Below, piece after piece: positions 1 through 10,896 of a stretch of DNA of 64,000 nt (the stretch's first letter is position 1; each line of letters begins with the position of its first letter). The DNA lies in NCBI GenBank assembly GCA_023014485.1, contig JAJOZX010000919.1, positions 1 to 64,000 of the forward strand, in the 5' to 3' direction. This DNA comes from Bathynomus jamesi. Lineage: Eukaryota > Arthropoda > Malacostraca > Isopoda > Cirolanidae. Made by a program: the position numbers and the translations under genes. The notes beneath the pieces are model-generated. The model was not told the DNA's origin, did no database searches, and saw only the letters and a list, made by a program, of their open reading frames with translations.

Positions 1-33
1 CCCCAGAGTACACTTTTCAAGAAGGACCCTCCA

Positions 34-861
34 GTGTATGGTGGTCCCGTAGCATATGACTCGGGTCCTCCCATAGAAGTCAATTCAAGTTCTTTTTTAG
101 ATCCCACTTCGGAGGCAGCAGTTCAGACCCCCCACCTCCTAAATAGCAGTAATAAACCCACATACACACATGAACTACCTATCAGGATAATAGGTGCGAA
201 CCTACTAGATTTAATAATAAATTGCAGCACAGATATCCGAGATTTAACCGCTCTTTTAGATACAGGAGTACATGCGACATTGATTAAGAAACAATGTGCA
301 GATGAGTTACTAGAGAGTACAGATTATAAATATGAAATTAAGGCACCTTCCTGCCAACTCAGAAGAGTTACAGGCACACCCATACCTATGGAGAAATTGA
401 ATAATATTTAGAAGTTGGTAACGCGGTATATCCCGCAAAATGTTGTATTGTGGATGCCATGGGAAATTTACCCAGCCGGAAAATTAGTTAAGTGTAGAAA
501 TAGGACATACCCTCTCCATGAGAATAATAGACAGCTTAAGGCAAACAGAATCAGTTTAGTTCGGATTTCCGAAAGAAATGCGAAACCCACTCCAGTTTAT
601 AGCAGTTCAAGTCAGTCGGTTGCATCAAGAGGGACAACCGCCCCAGAAATCAGCCCCCAGAGTAATCAGTTCCAGTTGTTGAATCCAGTAGGATCAACAC
701 AGTCAGCTTCCAGTCGGCCAGTTTCAGTTCAATCAGTTTCAGTTAACTCAGCAGTTGAGATTCGAAATCCAACTGAAACGATTTTTCAGCCAATAAGGCA
801 AGTTTTAGTCGCCGAACCAGGTCAGATTAACAATTTTTCATATGCCCTACAGAGCATATAA
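34..861 (+). pseudogene. Gypsy-type pol, aspartic protease region (broken)
   Basis: This is the protease part of a Gypsy-like LTR retrotransposon polyprotein. The retroviral-type aspartic protease signature LLDTG is at about 256-270, within a hydrophobic strand pattern and followed by a turn reading HATLI. The frame is interrupted by an in-frame TAG at 409-411 and then stays open to 861. The second half is rich in Ser, Gln and Val and resembles the variable spacer between protease and reverse transcriptase. It precedes the RT segment on the same strand but in another frame. No LTR or gag zinc knuckle is visible upstream, so the element begins outside the window. Confident at the family level; no function is expected. 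Confidence 0.75.
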
Positions 862-2446
862 CAGTATCACCTTATGAGAAGATTTGTTCCCTAGCAAGAG
901 TAGTAAACCGTCAAGGAAAACTATTAGAGTCAGATCGTACTCTTATTACAGAGAAAAGTAACTTCAAGAGAGATGTTCTTATTGCCCAAGCTCTTCGTCA
1001 TAGTCAGAATACAGCTATCCCTGTTGTTTCTTTAAACAAAGGGAAAAGCCCTATTGAATTCACCTCAAATCAAAGAATAGCAACTGTTTCCACAGTAGAA
1101 ATAAATTGATTTCCCCACCAGTACTATAAATCATGTTTCCAATTCCTTAGAATTAAACCCTTCAGCATTAAGAGAAGAATATAAGAAATGTCTGGAGTAC
1201 TTCCTTCAGAAGTCACCAGCCTTACAGGATCCCAAACTATTGGAATGGCTTCTCATTTTCCTGATAAGAAATAGAGATGTGATTGCCCTAAAAGGAGATC
1301 CTCTGGGCCGAACTAATTTGGTCCCTTTCGAAATCAATCTGGAACCCAATTCCAAACCCATCTTGTTCCACATTCCTAATTAGTAACTATTGAGGGACAC
1401 ATGAAGGACATGTTGCAGTAGGATGTCATTCAGTCTTCAGCTACTCCCTGGTCCGCTCTTATTATTCTTGTTTCAAAAAGGACGGAACATCTCGCCCTTG
1501 TATAGATTTTAGACGCCTAAACCACATTACCGTCCCAGACCGTTTCCCTATTCCAAACATGCAGGGAACAATTCTGAACGTAGGGAGAGCTAACTTCTTT
1601 TCATCCCTCGATTTTAGCATCCGGTTATTGACAAATGGAGGTCAGTCCCGAATCTCGGGCATTGACTGCTTTCTCCACTAACCGAGGTCATTACGAATTC
1701 CAGGTTTTACCTTTCGGAGTCTGCAATGGGCCTGCTAATTTCTCTAGGTTGATGAATATAATTTTTTCCGACCTATTAGGTGTCGAAGCTCTCGTCTATC
1801 TTGACGATATTATCGTTTATAGTTCGAATATAAAAACACTTTCAACGTCTTCAGAATGTGATATCACGTTTGAGAAAAGCACACCTTAAACTGAAACTTG
1901 CAAATTGCAACTTCTTACAGGAATCCCTGGTATACTTAGGATTTCTACAATCATCCACTGGAATTAAACCTGATTCAACCAAACTTGAAGCACTGGAAAG
2001 GTACCCTGTACCTAAAACCATCGACGACGCTCCAGCATTTATTGGATTTGTCGGATTCTATCGAAATTTTATCCCGCAATTTTCAAACATTGCTTAACCC
2101 ATTACCAATTTGTTACAGAAAAATGCTAAATTTAATTGGGAATCCTATCACCAACATGCTTTTGAAACTTTAATCGGTAAATTAACCTGTCATCCCATCC
2201 TCCAATATCCCGATTACACCAAACCCTTTGTCCTAGCCACAGATGCTTCTTCCTGTGGACTAGGAGCTATCCTATTACAGGATGTAGATGGTGTGGAATT
2301 ACCCATTGCTTATGCCAGTCAGCTTCTCTCTGCACCTCAACGGAATTATTCCGCTACGGACCGAGAGGCCCTAGCAGTATATTGGGCTTTGAAAAAATTC
2401 CGAAATATCGTCTATGGCTACGATGTAACCATCAAAACTGTCCGAA
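862..2446 (+). pseudogene. Gypsy-type pol, reverse transcriptase and RNase H (broken)
   Basis: This continues the Gypsy pol. Around 1285-1345 is the RT entry block with GDPLGRTNLV. At about 1480-1530 comes KKDGTSRPCIDFRRLN, then SSLDF, TAFST, GHYEF and the catalytic YLDDI at about 1796-1815. The RT connection follows, then RNase H with ATDASS at about 2239-2256 and the YSATDREALA block near 2347. At least four frameshifts and several stops occur (for example TAA at 2095-2097). Homology ends abruptly near 2446 inside RNase H; integrase and the 3' LTR are absent, so the copy is truncated by a rearrangement. The YxDD and DTG residues survive, but the copy is clearly dead. Confidence 0.85.
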
Positions 2447-2525
2447 TAAGTAATGGTAAATGACATTATAGTTTCTTTTTCATGATGTTAGCCCGACGTG
2501 GGCAACGAGTCACTCGCAAAGAGGC
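2446..2525. repeat. Short dispersed repeat, copy 1
   Basis: About 75 bp beginning CCGAATAAGTAATGG and including the self-complementary core GCCCGACGTGGGC. It recurs at about 52478-52556 in the same orientation with small differences. It forms the breakpoint where Gypsy homology stops. Both copies lie close to (TA)n. I do not recognise the parent element. Confidence 0.6.
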
Positions 2526-2754
2526 CCCAAAAATATAGCTTCCCTCACTAGCTATCTAGTGAGGGATATATATATATATATATGCAAATTGCCCCCCCCC
2601 CCTAAAAAAAAAATATATATACACAATTGGAGTTGTGACTGCTAAACATGTTTCTGCATGTCGAGACAAGTTGACTGATAGGGTTGCACTTCATTGTGTT
2701 GCGTTAGTCCACTGTGATGAGCCGATAAAGTTAAACGTGTTTTGTTTCGCGACG

Positions 2755-3025
2755 ATTTCTTACGATTTCTTAGGTTTCTTCGACTGTGAAGGTGTTGTGC
2801 ATCATGAATATGCTCCACAGGGACAGACAACCAACAAGGAATTTTACATTGAGATTTTGAGACGTTTACGTGAAGCAGTTCGGAGGAAACGGCCGCAGAA
2901 GTAGGAGTCCGGAGACTGGATGCTTCATCACGATAACGTGCCATTTCACTCGTCGCAACTTGTCTAGCAATTTTTGGCCAAAAACGTACCCCCCCCCCTT
3001 CCCCGCCAAGTACAGCAGCCTCCAT
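2755..3025 (+). pseudogene. Mariner (DD34D type) transposase fragment
   Basis: A central fragment of a mariner transposase. It shows FDCEGVVHHEY, then a block ending RRLREAVRRKRP, and after one frameshift near 2903 the motif HHDN followed by PFHSSQLV, the usual surroundings of the second catalytic Asp. The N-terminal helix-turn-helix and the third Asp are missing. A hAT terminus begins at 3026 and cuts the fragment off. The stretch 2630-2755 upstream may be decayed mariner sequence, but I cannot align it convincingly. Confidence 0.75.
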
Positions 3026-3350
3026 CAGGCGCGTACCCAGGATTTCAGAAAGGGGGAGGGTCAAACAAACACACTATGATGCAAAAGCAAAACAGTGTTT
3101 TATTACAATATCCATCACACATACAGTAGGTACATACCACATGATACGGCTAACGGTCATTTTAGACGAGAGTTAGCCGTCTATTTTTTTGTGCAAATAA
3201 TTTAATTACACGAGTAGTGCTGCGGTTGTTCGTCTGATCCTCTGCAGTGCCGAGAACGATCGTTCAGCTGAGTAGCTTGTCACAGGCAATATTGCCAACA
3301 GTTTCAACAAGATAAACACATTTGGAAGCTGCATTGGACAAACTATAAGC
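3026..3350 (-). mobile_element. hAT element remnant (one end)
   Basis: The left edge, CAGGCGCGTACCCAGG, is a hAT-like terminus (CAG..GCGTA) and abuts the mariner fragment. The element encodes the end of a hAT transposase on the minus strand and is cut at about 3350 by the 5'-truncated LINE that follows. The other terminus is missing. Confidence 0.55.
3206..3345 (-). pseudogene. hAT transposase C-terminal dimerisation domain
   Basis: The minus strand encodes about 45 residues ending at the stop whose complement is 3206-3208. They include LPVTSYSAERSFSALQRI followed by basic residues, matching the hAT C-terminal dimerisation motif (T..AERxFSxLxxIK). This is short but specific. Upstream coding sequence was removed by the junction at about 3350. 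Confidence 0.75.
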
Positions 3351-4470
3351 AATCAACTTGTTAACAGATGACAACGATAGGCATAGGGCAGCTGACGTTA
3401 TTTATTTAGATTTTAAAAAGGCGTTCGATACAGTTCCGCATAGGAGACTAATTGCGAAGGTTAAAGCGCACGGTATCCGCGGTCAGGTAGCTAACTGGTT
3501 AGAAGAATGGCTTCGTGCTAGGAGGCAGAGGGTCGTAGTTAATGGTAGTGAATCGGGGTGGTTAGAGGTAGGTAGTGGTGTCCCACTGGGTTCAGTGTTA
3601 GGCCCATTGTTATTCGTAATTTACATTAACGACATAGATGTAGGATTGATTAGTAACGTGTCAAAATTCGCGGACGATACTAAAATAGGCGGTAAGGTTG
3701 TTAACGAGGACGATAGAAATAGGATCCAAGACGATGTAGATAGGATTATGGAGTGGACGGATAAGTGGCAGATGCAATTAACGTAGATAAATGTAAAGTT
3801 TTGCATATAGGTTCTCGCAACAATAATTACGTGTACACGATGGATGATAGGGATTTAGCGAGCGTTGACGAGGAAGTAGATTTAGGCGTACGCGTAACTA
3901 AAGATTTAAAGGTTAGGAACCAGTGCCTGGAGTCTTGCGCAAAAGCTAATAGGATGTTAGGCTTCATAGCGCGTAATTTCGAATTTAAATCGAAGGATAT
4001 TATATTGCCCCTTTACAAGTCCCTAGTCAGGCCTCATTTGGAATATGCCGTTCAATTTTGGTGCCCGTACTTGCGTGAGGGATAGGTTGATTAGAAAGGG
4101 TTCAGCGTCGTGCCACGAAACTTATTCCGGCATTGCGCAATAAGCCTTATGAAGATAGGATTAAAGTGTTAGACTTGTATTCACTCGAAACTAGGAGATT
4201 AAGGGGGGAGCTTATTGAAGTTTTCAAATCGTTAATAACATCGATAACGTAAATTTTGACAAATTGTTCACTTTCGATAATAGTAATACTCGCAATAACG
4301 GATTCAAGTTGCGTGGCAGACGTTTCATTACTAATATCGCTAAAAACTTCTTTACGTTTAAAGTAATTGATAAATGGAATAATCTTCCCGCGTCAGTCGT
4401 TCATTCTACCAGCGTTAATGTGTTTAAGAACCGTCTTGACAGACATTTTAAAAATATTAACGTTGTTTAA
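3351..4470 (+). pseudogene. CR1-like LINE ORF2, RT C-terminal half (5' truncated)
   Basis: This is the 3' part of a non-LTR retrotransposon ORF2. It begins inside the palm domain: DVIYLDFKKAFDTVPH (about 3395-3440), VPLGSVLGPLLF, then FADDTKIGG at about 3667-3693 with both catalytic Asp intact. The thumb and C-terminal CR1-type region follow, with [42 protein letters not shown] and NLPASVV. Four reading segments in different frames, with stops near 3784, 4083 and 4250, show it is inactive. The missing 5' half is the usual outcome of incomplete reverse transcription. It resembles the LINE family at 34-42 kb but is clearly a different, more AT-rich family. Confidence 0.88.
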
Positions 4471-4577
4471 AATTAAAAAAGAAAGTTAACAACAGGAGCT
4501 CTGGTGGTGGTGCTCGAGGATGAGTCTGTTGACGATGAATGCCAGCTTGTGACATGCCAGCGTGTGATGCCAGCAAT

Positions 4578-4598
4578 AAAAAAAAAAAAAAAAAAAAA
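4578..4598 (+). repeat. A-tract ending the CR1-like LINE
   Basis: A 21-base A run follows the LINE 3' region and the word CCAGCAATA. It marks the 3' end of the element. Confidence 0.6.
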
Positions 4599-4603
4599 TT
4601 AGA

Positions 4604-5160
4604 CTAACACGAATGTAGATGTAGCTCATAGCGTAAACTAACCCACTTTTTGTTTAACTTTACCTACTTTTTTTTTTTTTTCTTATCCTCCTTACTTTGC
4701 ATGTCTCTAACTCTTTTCTTGCATGTTTGTAGTTTGCATGGTATGACAGTGAGTTAAGACTGTGTTTGCATGGTTTGTAAGCGTTCTTATTTTACTTCTT
4801 TTCATCTTTCACCCCTCTCCTATATTCTCCGACTATTTTTCTGACTTGTCGGCAGTGGCCGGCGGATGATGATGGTGAGACTTTTTCCCTCTTTTTCTGA
4901 ATGAATGTTAACCCACGAATGATAGGTGTTGCTCCTTACTTAACCCCTTATTCTCCTCTCTTCTCTTAACCCCCTACTCTCTCCTTTCTCTCGGGCTAGC
5001 CTTAGAGTGGATCTTAGGGTCTTTGTTAGCCTTAGCTTCTGTAGATCTGTAGAACACTTATTCTGTAGCCATATATAAAATTATTGTTTAAATTTTTATT
5101 TTGCCATTGTACTCCAGTTTTTTTAATATTCTTTTTAATGGAGATCTATAAATCAGCATC
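4604..5160. other. No gene recognised
   Basis: Pyrimidine-rich low-complexity sequence with a T run at 4669-4681. No reading frame, terminal repeat or RNA motif that I can support. Confidence 0.5.
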
Positions 5161-5207
5161 TCCAAGGGGGTCCCAGGACCTCTGGGACCCCCCTTTGGGT
5201 GCGCCAC

Positions 5208-5522
5208 TGGCCTCCGTATTCGTCGGATTTGGCTCCATGCGACTTTTTTGTTTTGTTTCCGAAGCTCAAACAAACCCTGAAAGGACCCAGATTCGATGAT
5301 GTTGAGACCATTAAAAGAAATTTGACGGGGCAGCTTTTGGCCATTCCAAAAAGTGCTTTCGAAAAATGTTTTCAACAGTGGCAGGATCGTTGGGCAAAGA
5401 GTGTGGCTTCAGAAGGAGCGTACTTTGAGGGAGATTAAGCCCCAAACGCTGTAAATACCATAGTCTGTCTATAATCGCATCAGTCCGGATACGTTTTGAA
5501 CAAACCTAGTGTACAGTATATA
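5208..5522 (+). pseudogene. Mariner transposase C-terminal fragment
   Basis: It encodes PPYSSDLAPCDFFVLFPKLK, the third catalytic Asp region of a DD34D mariner, then the tail FDDVETIKRNLTGQL, FEKCFQQWQDRW and EGAYFEGD with a stop at 5436-5438. A terminal-repeat-like sequence follows, ending at the CTAGTGTACAGTA stretch. The N-terminal two thirds are absent. Just upstream, at 5163-5207, is a GC-rich inverted segment (GGGTCCCAGG / CCTGGGACCC type) that belongs to some other element. Confidence 0.8.
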
Positions 5523-5537
5523 TGTATGTATATAATC

Positions 5538-5935
5538 AAATAAAGCTAAATAAATTAACAAAAACATACTATATTAAAATGAGCATGCAAAAATTGGTGA
5601 TAATTAATGAGAATTAATAATGCAATTACACTATGCATTAAATTAAAATCAAAGATGAAATAATATAAAGTATAAAAATGTGAACACTAAACAAAATATA
5701 AAAGTTAAAAAATAGGTCAAAAATGAGGAGGGTCTTACCAAATTATTAACGTAGTGAGGGACTAATTGCACAGAGGATTGGGAATGGTAGCTTGTTGAAA
5801 AAATCCATATTGGAAAGGATGGAGCCAAGTGGAATGATGGCGGATTTCTTTTCAGTATGAGAGTTTATTTGGCGATGTTTAGGTTGAAAGCGGAACTATA
5901 GTCGTTGAGGGTTGGTTGAATACTGAGTATATAAA
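5538..5935. repeat. PLE inverted repeat, left arm
   Basis: Reverse complement matches about 7553-7915 with small differences; it covers the GIY-YIG C-terminus and the 3' untranslated region. Confidence 0.8.
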
Positions 5936-7555
5936 AGGACTCAAGAATACGGAGGTCGATTAGTTGGTTGTCTGAATTAACAATTTTGAAATTAGAGGAA
6001 AGTAGCGGGTGGTTGTGAAGGTGGCAATGATCCCTTATTGCTGATTTGGAGGGTTTGTTCAAGGGTTGCGAAGTTCTGGTGGAAACACCACGATGCTCGT
6101 CCACTCTTGTTTGATAGTGGCGGATGGTACTGCCAATATAGTTCGCTTTGCAGCGAACACAATTAAAAGCGTAGATAGTGGACGACACAAGTGGCTGGGG
6201 TGTTTTTTCTTTATGGGTAAGGTATGATTTGATACTATTATTGTTGGTAAAGACAAAATTAAATTTAATTTGGGGGTAAAGAGGAGTGAGTAGAAGGCGG
6301 AGTTTTGAAAGTATTTGTGGCTGATGTGGTCGTAATAGGGAAATGAAAAATATTGTACGTCTTTTTTAACGGTAGGAACTTTAAGAGAGGGTTGGTAAAT
6401 ATTATTAAGAAAGTTTCTGGTTAAAGATTGTAACAGATGTTTTGGGAATTAGTTGTTAATGCTAAAATTGTGAATGAATTCTATTTTGTGGTGGAAGGAT
6501 AAGTACGAAGAGCAGAGATAGGCGCGGTGGATTAAAATTTTGATACTGTTTATTTTATATAGCGAAGGGGTGTGGCTTAGGTAATTAGTACCTAGGCCTG
6601 TGTACGTAGGTTTTCGATATATGGAGGTGCTGAATTTGTTGTTTTGTTTTGTTATTATAATATCTAGGAAGGGTAGGGTGTTATTGGATTCATCTTCTTT
6701 CGTGAACTTAATGTTTTTTTGTTGGGAATTAAGGTAGTCAAGAAAAAGGGGGGAGTGGTTGGCATTGTGAAAAAGGAGAAAGGTGCCATCAACGTATCTT
6801 TTATATAGGTGTGGTTTGAAATGGGTGGGGCAATGGAGTAGCCAGTTATTTTCATGATGGCTGAGGAAGATGTTGGCTAACGTGGCACTTAAGGGGGATC
6901 CCATAGCTAGTGAATCGGTTTGTTGATAAAGTTGTTGGTTAAAAAAGAGAGAGGTGTCTGAAGAGGCAAGCGTAAGCAGTTTGGTAAATTCTTGTTTTGT
7001 TAAATTCAGAACTGGGTTCGGATTGTTGGCGAAAAGGCTGTTAATACAGATATCGATGGCTTAATTGGAACATTGGTGTAGACAGATACTCTGTCGAAAC
7101 TATGCATATGGAGGTTATTTGAGTTATTTATGATCAATATTTCTTTAGCGAATTCGTAGGAGTTTGTGACAGAATATTCGTTTTGGGTTAGGGGGGTTAA
7201 AGTGGGAATAAGGAATTTTGCTAGTTTGTAATTGTGGGTGGTGTAGGCCGAAAGGATGGGTCTAATGGGTAAGTTGGGTTTATGTATTTTGTGGAGGCCA
7301 TAGAGAGTACCTGGGGATGAGCCGGAAGAACGTACTTGGTTGTAAATGCCCTCCGAAATTTTATTCTGATCATATAATTTTTTGAGGAAACGGTTGATTT
7401 TGTCTTCAAGTTTTAAGGAAAGTGTTAAAGGATTATCATTAATCTTTTTGAATTTGGTGGAATCGTTAAGAACGTTTTTCACCTTATTAATGTAATCTAA
7501 TTTAAGAAGAAGGACGGCGCCTTTACCTTTGTCAGGGCGGGAAATAATAATACTC
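5865..7555 (-). pseudogene. Penelope-like RT and GIY-YIG endonuclease (broken)
   Basis: Read from 7555 down. The RT opens with LYGLHKIHK and RPILS, diagnostic of Penelope RT. At 6904 a segment starts MGSPLSATLANIF, then KRYVDGTFLLF, the site that is YVDD in active PLEs, here with the second Asp replaced by Gly. LPFLDI and SIYRKPTYT follow, then a linker, and at about 6188 a GIY-YIG domain: IYAFNC, NYIGST, a DEHRG block, the NKPSKSAIRDHCH block, and a tail ending at 5865-5867. At least four frameshifts are present. RT plus C-terminal GIY-YIG is the standard PLE architecture; the RT copies and the endonuclease nicks target DNA. The Asp-to-Gly change and the frameshifts make it inactive. Confidence 0.85.
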
Positions 7556-7907
7556 GGTATTCAACCAACCCTCAACGACTACAGTTCCGCTTTCAACCTA
7601 AACATCGCCAAATAAACTCTCACACTGAAAAGAAATCCGCCATCATTCCGCTTGGCTCCATCCTTTCCATCCAATTCCCAATCCTCTGTGCAATTAGTCC
7701 CTACCTACGTTAATAATTTGTAAGAACCTCCTCATTTTTTACCTATTTTTTTAACTGTTTTATATTTTGTTTCGTGTTCACACTTTTATACGTACTTTAT
7801 ATTATTTCATCTTTGATTTTAATTTAATGCACACTGTAATTCCATTATTAATTCTCATTAATTATCACCAATTTTTGCATGTTCATTTAATATATTATGT
7901 TTTTGTT

Positions 7908-7915
<8 letters not shown>
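7553..7915. repeat. PLE inverted repeat, right arm
   Basis: Plus-strand copy of the PLE 3' end. It starts in the GIY-YIG coding tail (complement of about 5935) and runs through the AT-rich tail up to the (TA)n tract. Confidence 0.8.

Positions 7916-7968
<53 letters not shown>
7916..7968. repeat. (TA)n microsatellite
   Basis: About 26 TA units directly against the end of the PLE right arm. Confidence 0.95.
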
Positions 7969-7970
<2 letters not shown>

Positions 7971-8589
7971 CCGATATCTTTTATTAGTTTAACTGAATTT
8001 ACATCACTAATTTCATGCATGTTTATATAAGTTTAAGTTTCGTTTGAGATGTTTTCAAATCGCTTTTGTAATTATCTTGTGAAAACGAATTACGAGATTC
8101 ATAATATGATAATTGAGGTAAATACTGAATTAAAAATAATGAAACAACGAGAATCTTCATTAATCTCGAGAAACTTTAGTAATTAAACAGAAATGGGAGA
8201 AACGTTGTTATGAAAAGTTATTGAAGACAAATCAAAATGTTGGTTTTGGTGGTTTTTTTTTATAGTAATTTACTGCTTTCGAGAGATTTTTTTTTTTTTT
8301 TTTACGCACAATTTTAAAGATTATTTATATTTTTTGTTATTACCTTCTCAAATTGGATTTCAGTTGACATCAGAAAACCAATAACCGCGGTTGATTCAAT
8401 AAACCAATTCTGTTGCTTACAATAGAATCATATAAGAGCAAGATTTGAAAATCAAGTGAAGAAGTGCTTATATAAAAAGATTAAATGGAGGAGATGCAGG
8501 AATTTTCAGATTACTTCTTCATACATACATTTCGTTCAGTCGAAAACCATATAGAACTATTATCACTTCTTTCGTATTTTATATATATA
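7969..8589. other. No gene recognised
   Basis: AT-rich sequence with a T run at 8288-8304. I see no coding, RNA or terminal-repeat signal. Confidence 0.5.
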
Positions 8590-9311
8590 CAGTGGTGGGC
8601 ACCTTTAACCAAAAAGTTAACTTCGATAACGATAATCCGTTAACCCCAATTTTTAACTCCGATAACGATAATCCGATAATTTTACTACAAAGTTAACGGA
8701 AGTTAACGATAATCCGTTAACGATAACTATTTCTTTACTAACATTTAAAAAAATCAAGGAGAAAAGCTTTAAAACCCATAGAAAATGTTTATTTATACAA
8801 AATCCAACAATAAATAGGTATTTAACTGTTTTTATCAAGTTTTGCAACTTTTTTGCTAATAAAAAATGTACTGATTACATGTTTTGAAACCCTTGTAACC
8901 ACTAACCATTAACTAAATTTTAATTTACCAGAGAATTATTATGGCGGGAACTGAAAGGTAAAATTAAATTTTAGGCACATTTATTAAAGACTATGACACA
9001 ATGTGCTGGTTGCCCTTCAGAAAGACCAACTTCTCAAAGTTAGGCCCAACTGCCAGTCTTGACCTCTTGGGCCTCAGGATGTCCTTGCCGAGAGAGAAGA
9101 GCCATTCCACTGCGGCAGAGGACGGAATTGGCAGACTGAAGTTATGGCGGTTTGAATTCATTCGCGGACTTTAACAGACTAAATATCGAGTTATCGGAAG
9201 TTAACTGGTCCGATAACGATAAATGGAAATTAACTTCCGTTAATAGTCCGTTAAAAAAAGTTAACTTCGTTAATTAATTGTTATCGGATTAACGCTTTGT
9301 GACCAACATTG
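8590..9311. mobile_element. hAT deletion derivative
   Basis: The ends are CAGTGGTGGGCACC and, complemented, CAATGTTGGTCAC, with the hAT-like CA(G/A)TG start. Behind both ends lie clustered short words built from GTTAAC and CGATAACGATAATCCG, typical of hAT subterminal binding repeats. A piece of transposase C-terminus is retained, so this is an internally deleted relative of an autonomous hAT. It is flanked by TA runs, so an 8-bp duplication cannot be read. Confidence 0.7.
8991..9150 (-). pseudogene. hAT transposase C-terminal piece inside the derivative
   Basis: The minus strand encodes about 50 residues ending at the stop complement 8991-8993. They contain SSAAVEWLFSLGKDILRPKR, then LAVGPNFEKLVFLKGN, which is the hAT dimerisation domain (SSAxxERxFS...LRPKRxxL...NFExLxFLKxN). 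The Arg of ERxFS is replaced by Trp. The rest of the transposase is gone. Confidence 0.75.
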
Positions 9312-9329
9312 TATATATATATATATACA

Positions 9330-10567
9330 CACTATATGATGAAAAGTATTCGGACACCCCGGAAAATCCGCATTTCTGCAAATATCACCTTCGCCGAAAG
9401 GTATGCTGGGAAAAAGCGTGGCGAAACTATAATGCTGAGGTGTTCTGTTAAGTTATCAGTAACTGTTGTGAAGCCATGCCGCGCGGACGTGAACTCTCCG
9501 AGTTCCAACGTGGACTCATCATCGGATGTTATTTAAGTAACGTTTCTATACGAAACATTGCAGCCAAACAGGATATACCAAAGTCGACTGTAGCGGATGT
9601 TATCATGAGATGGAAGCACGACGGTGCAACTAACGCGAAAAAAACGTTCCGGACGACCACGCAAACTGACGGAACGTGATAGAAGAAGTCTGGTACGACA
9701 TGTCAAGAAGTCCCGCACGTCCTCTGCCGCTTCCATCGCTGAGGAGGTAGGAAGAGCATCCGGTACCTCCGTTAGTACTGTAACTATCCGCAGAGAGATG
9801 CACAGACTCGGTTATTATGGTAGAGCAGCTGTACACAAGCAACTGATTACAAAAGTTAATGCCACGCGTCGTTTGGCCTGGTGTGTCTCCCGTCGTTCCT
9901 GGACCGTGGAGGACTGGAAAACTGTTCTTTGGAGCGACGAGTCGCGGTATTCACTCTTCCAGTCTGATGGGCGTGTTTGGGTGTGGCGACAGCCCGGAGA
10001 ACGGCTTCTTCCTGACTGTGTACGTCCAACGGTGAAGTTCGGTGGAGGGTCCATCATGGTATGGGGTTTTTTCCTGGCTAGGGCTCGGCCCGTTGGTTGT
10101 TATACCCACTACCATGAACGCTGACGTTTATCTCGACGTTCTGGACAATTCGGCCCTCCCTACACTGTGGCAATACTACGGAGATGGCCATTGTTTGTTT
10201 CAACAGGATCGAGCTCCCTGCCATACTGCAAGGCGTGTGCAGGACTGGTTTCGTGAAAATAAGGTGGATTTGTTAGACTGGCCTGCTCAGAGCCCCGATC
10301 TCAACCCAGTCGAGCACATGTGGGACGAACTGGAGCGACGGATACGAAACCGCACACCACGCCCGGCTTCACTTGCATCTCTTGCATCAGCTCTGCAAGA
10401 GGAATGGCGAGCCATTCCTGCACAGACTTACCGAAAACTGGTGGAAAGTATGCCGCGACGTGTTGACGCTGTAATAAAAGCAAAGGGTGGACCTACTGGT
10501 TACTAAATGCCATAATAAAACCATCTTTCCCAAAACCATGCGGTGTCCGAATACTTTTGATCATATA

Positions 10568-10570
<3 letters not shown>
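9330..10570 (+). mobile_element. Tc1-like element, nearly complete
   Basis: Terminal inverted repeats of about 28 bp: left CACTATATGATGAAAAGTAT, right its complement with one difference. The element is about 1.24 kb, has one transposase reading direction, and sits between TA runs, consistent with TA target duplication. It is one of the best preserved elements in the window. Confidence 0.9.
9476..10506 (+). pseudogene. Tc1 (DD34E) transposase, two frameshifts
   Basis: The start at 9476 gives MPRGRELSEFQRG followed by a paired helix-turn-helix (SIRNIAAKQDIPKSTV), the usual Tc1 N-terminus. After a frameshift near 9640 comes the GRPRKLTERDRR linker, then the second helix-turn-helix, WSDESRYSLF (first Asp, near 9935), and after a second frameshift near 10075, FQQDRAPCH (second Asp, near 10207) and SPDLNPVEHMWDELE (Glu). 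Counting 34 residues between Asp and Glu gives DD34E. It ends KGGPTGY with a stop at 10504-10506, about 340 residues in all, normal for Tc1. All three catalytic residues survive; only the two indels disable it. Confidence 0.9.

Positions 10571-10630
<60 letters not shown>
10571..10630. repeat. (TA)n microsatellite
   Basis: About 60 bp of TA between the Tc1 right end and the tRNA-like array. Confidence 0.95.
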
Positions 10631-10631
<1 letters not shown>

Positions 10632-10896
10632 CATTATAACTGCAAACACGCAGTATAATTAACGTAAAGAACGACGCTTTGTATAGAAGACTTATCCGCG
10701 CAAGATGAGAGCGAAAGAACGAAACAATTGAAAAAACGGATAAGTCTCCTATACAAAGCGTCGTTCTTTACGTTAATTATACTGCGTGTTTGCAGTTACT
10801 GTATAATGTATAAATGTTACGGCATGCGGGAGGTGCCCCTTTGGGGCATTGGTTTCTGCGCGTATGTAGAGGAATTACGAGCATTTGTTTGGGTGA

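Larger units (their letters stand above)
5538..7915 (-). mobile_element. Penelope-like element with inverted terminal repeats
   Basis: A Penelope-like retroelement (PLE) read on the minus strand. Its RT and GIY-YIG coding region lies between two long inverted repeats of about 360-400 bp. The repeat contains the last GIY-YIG codons plus the AT-rich 3' untranslated tail, so each side of the element ends with a 3' end facing outward. Inverted or partly inverted PLE long terminal repeats are known for the class. A (TA)n tract follows the right arm. Confidence 0.75.

Noticed and set aside
7767..8030. 87-codon frame with many Tyr-Ile repeats
   Set aside because: It is the translation of a (TA)n tract plus the PLE 3' tail.
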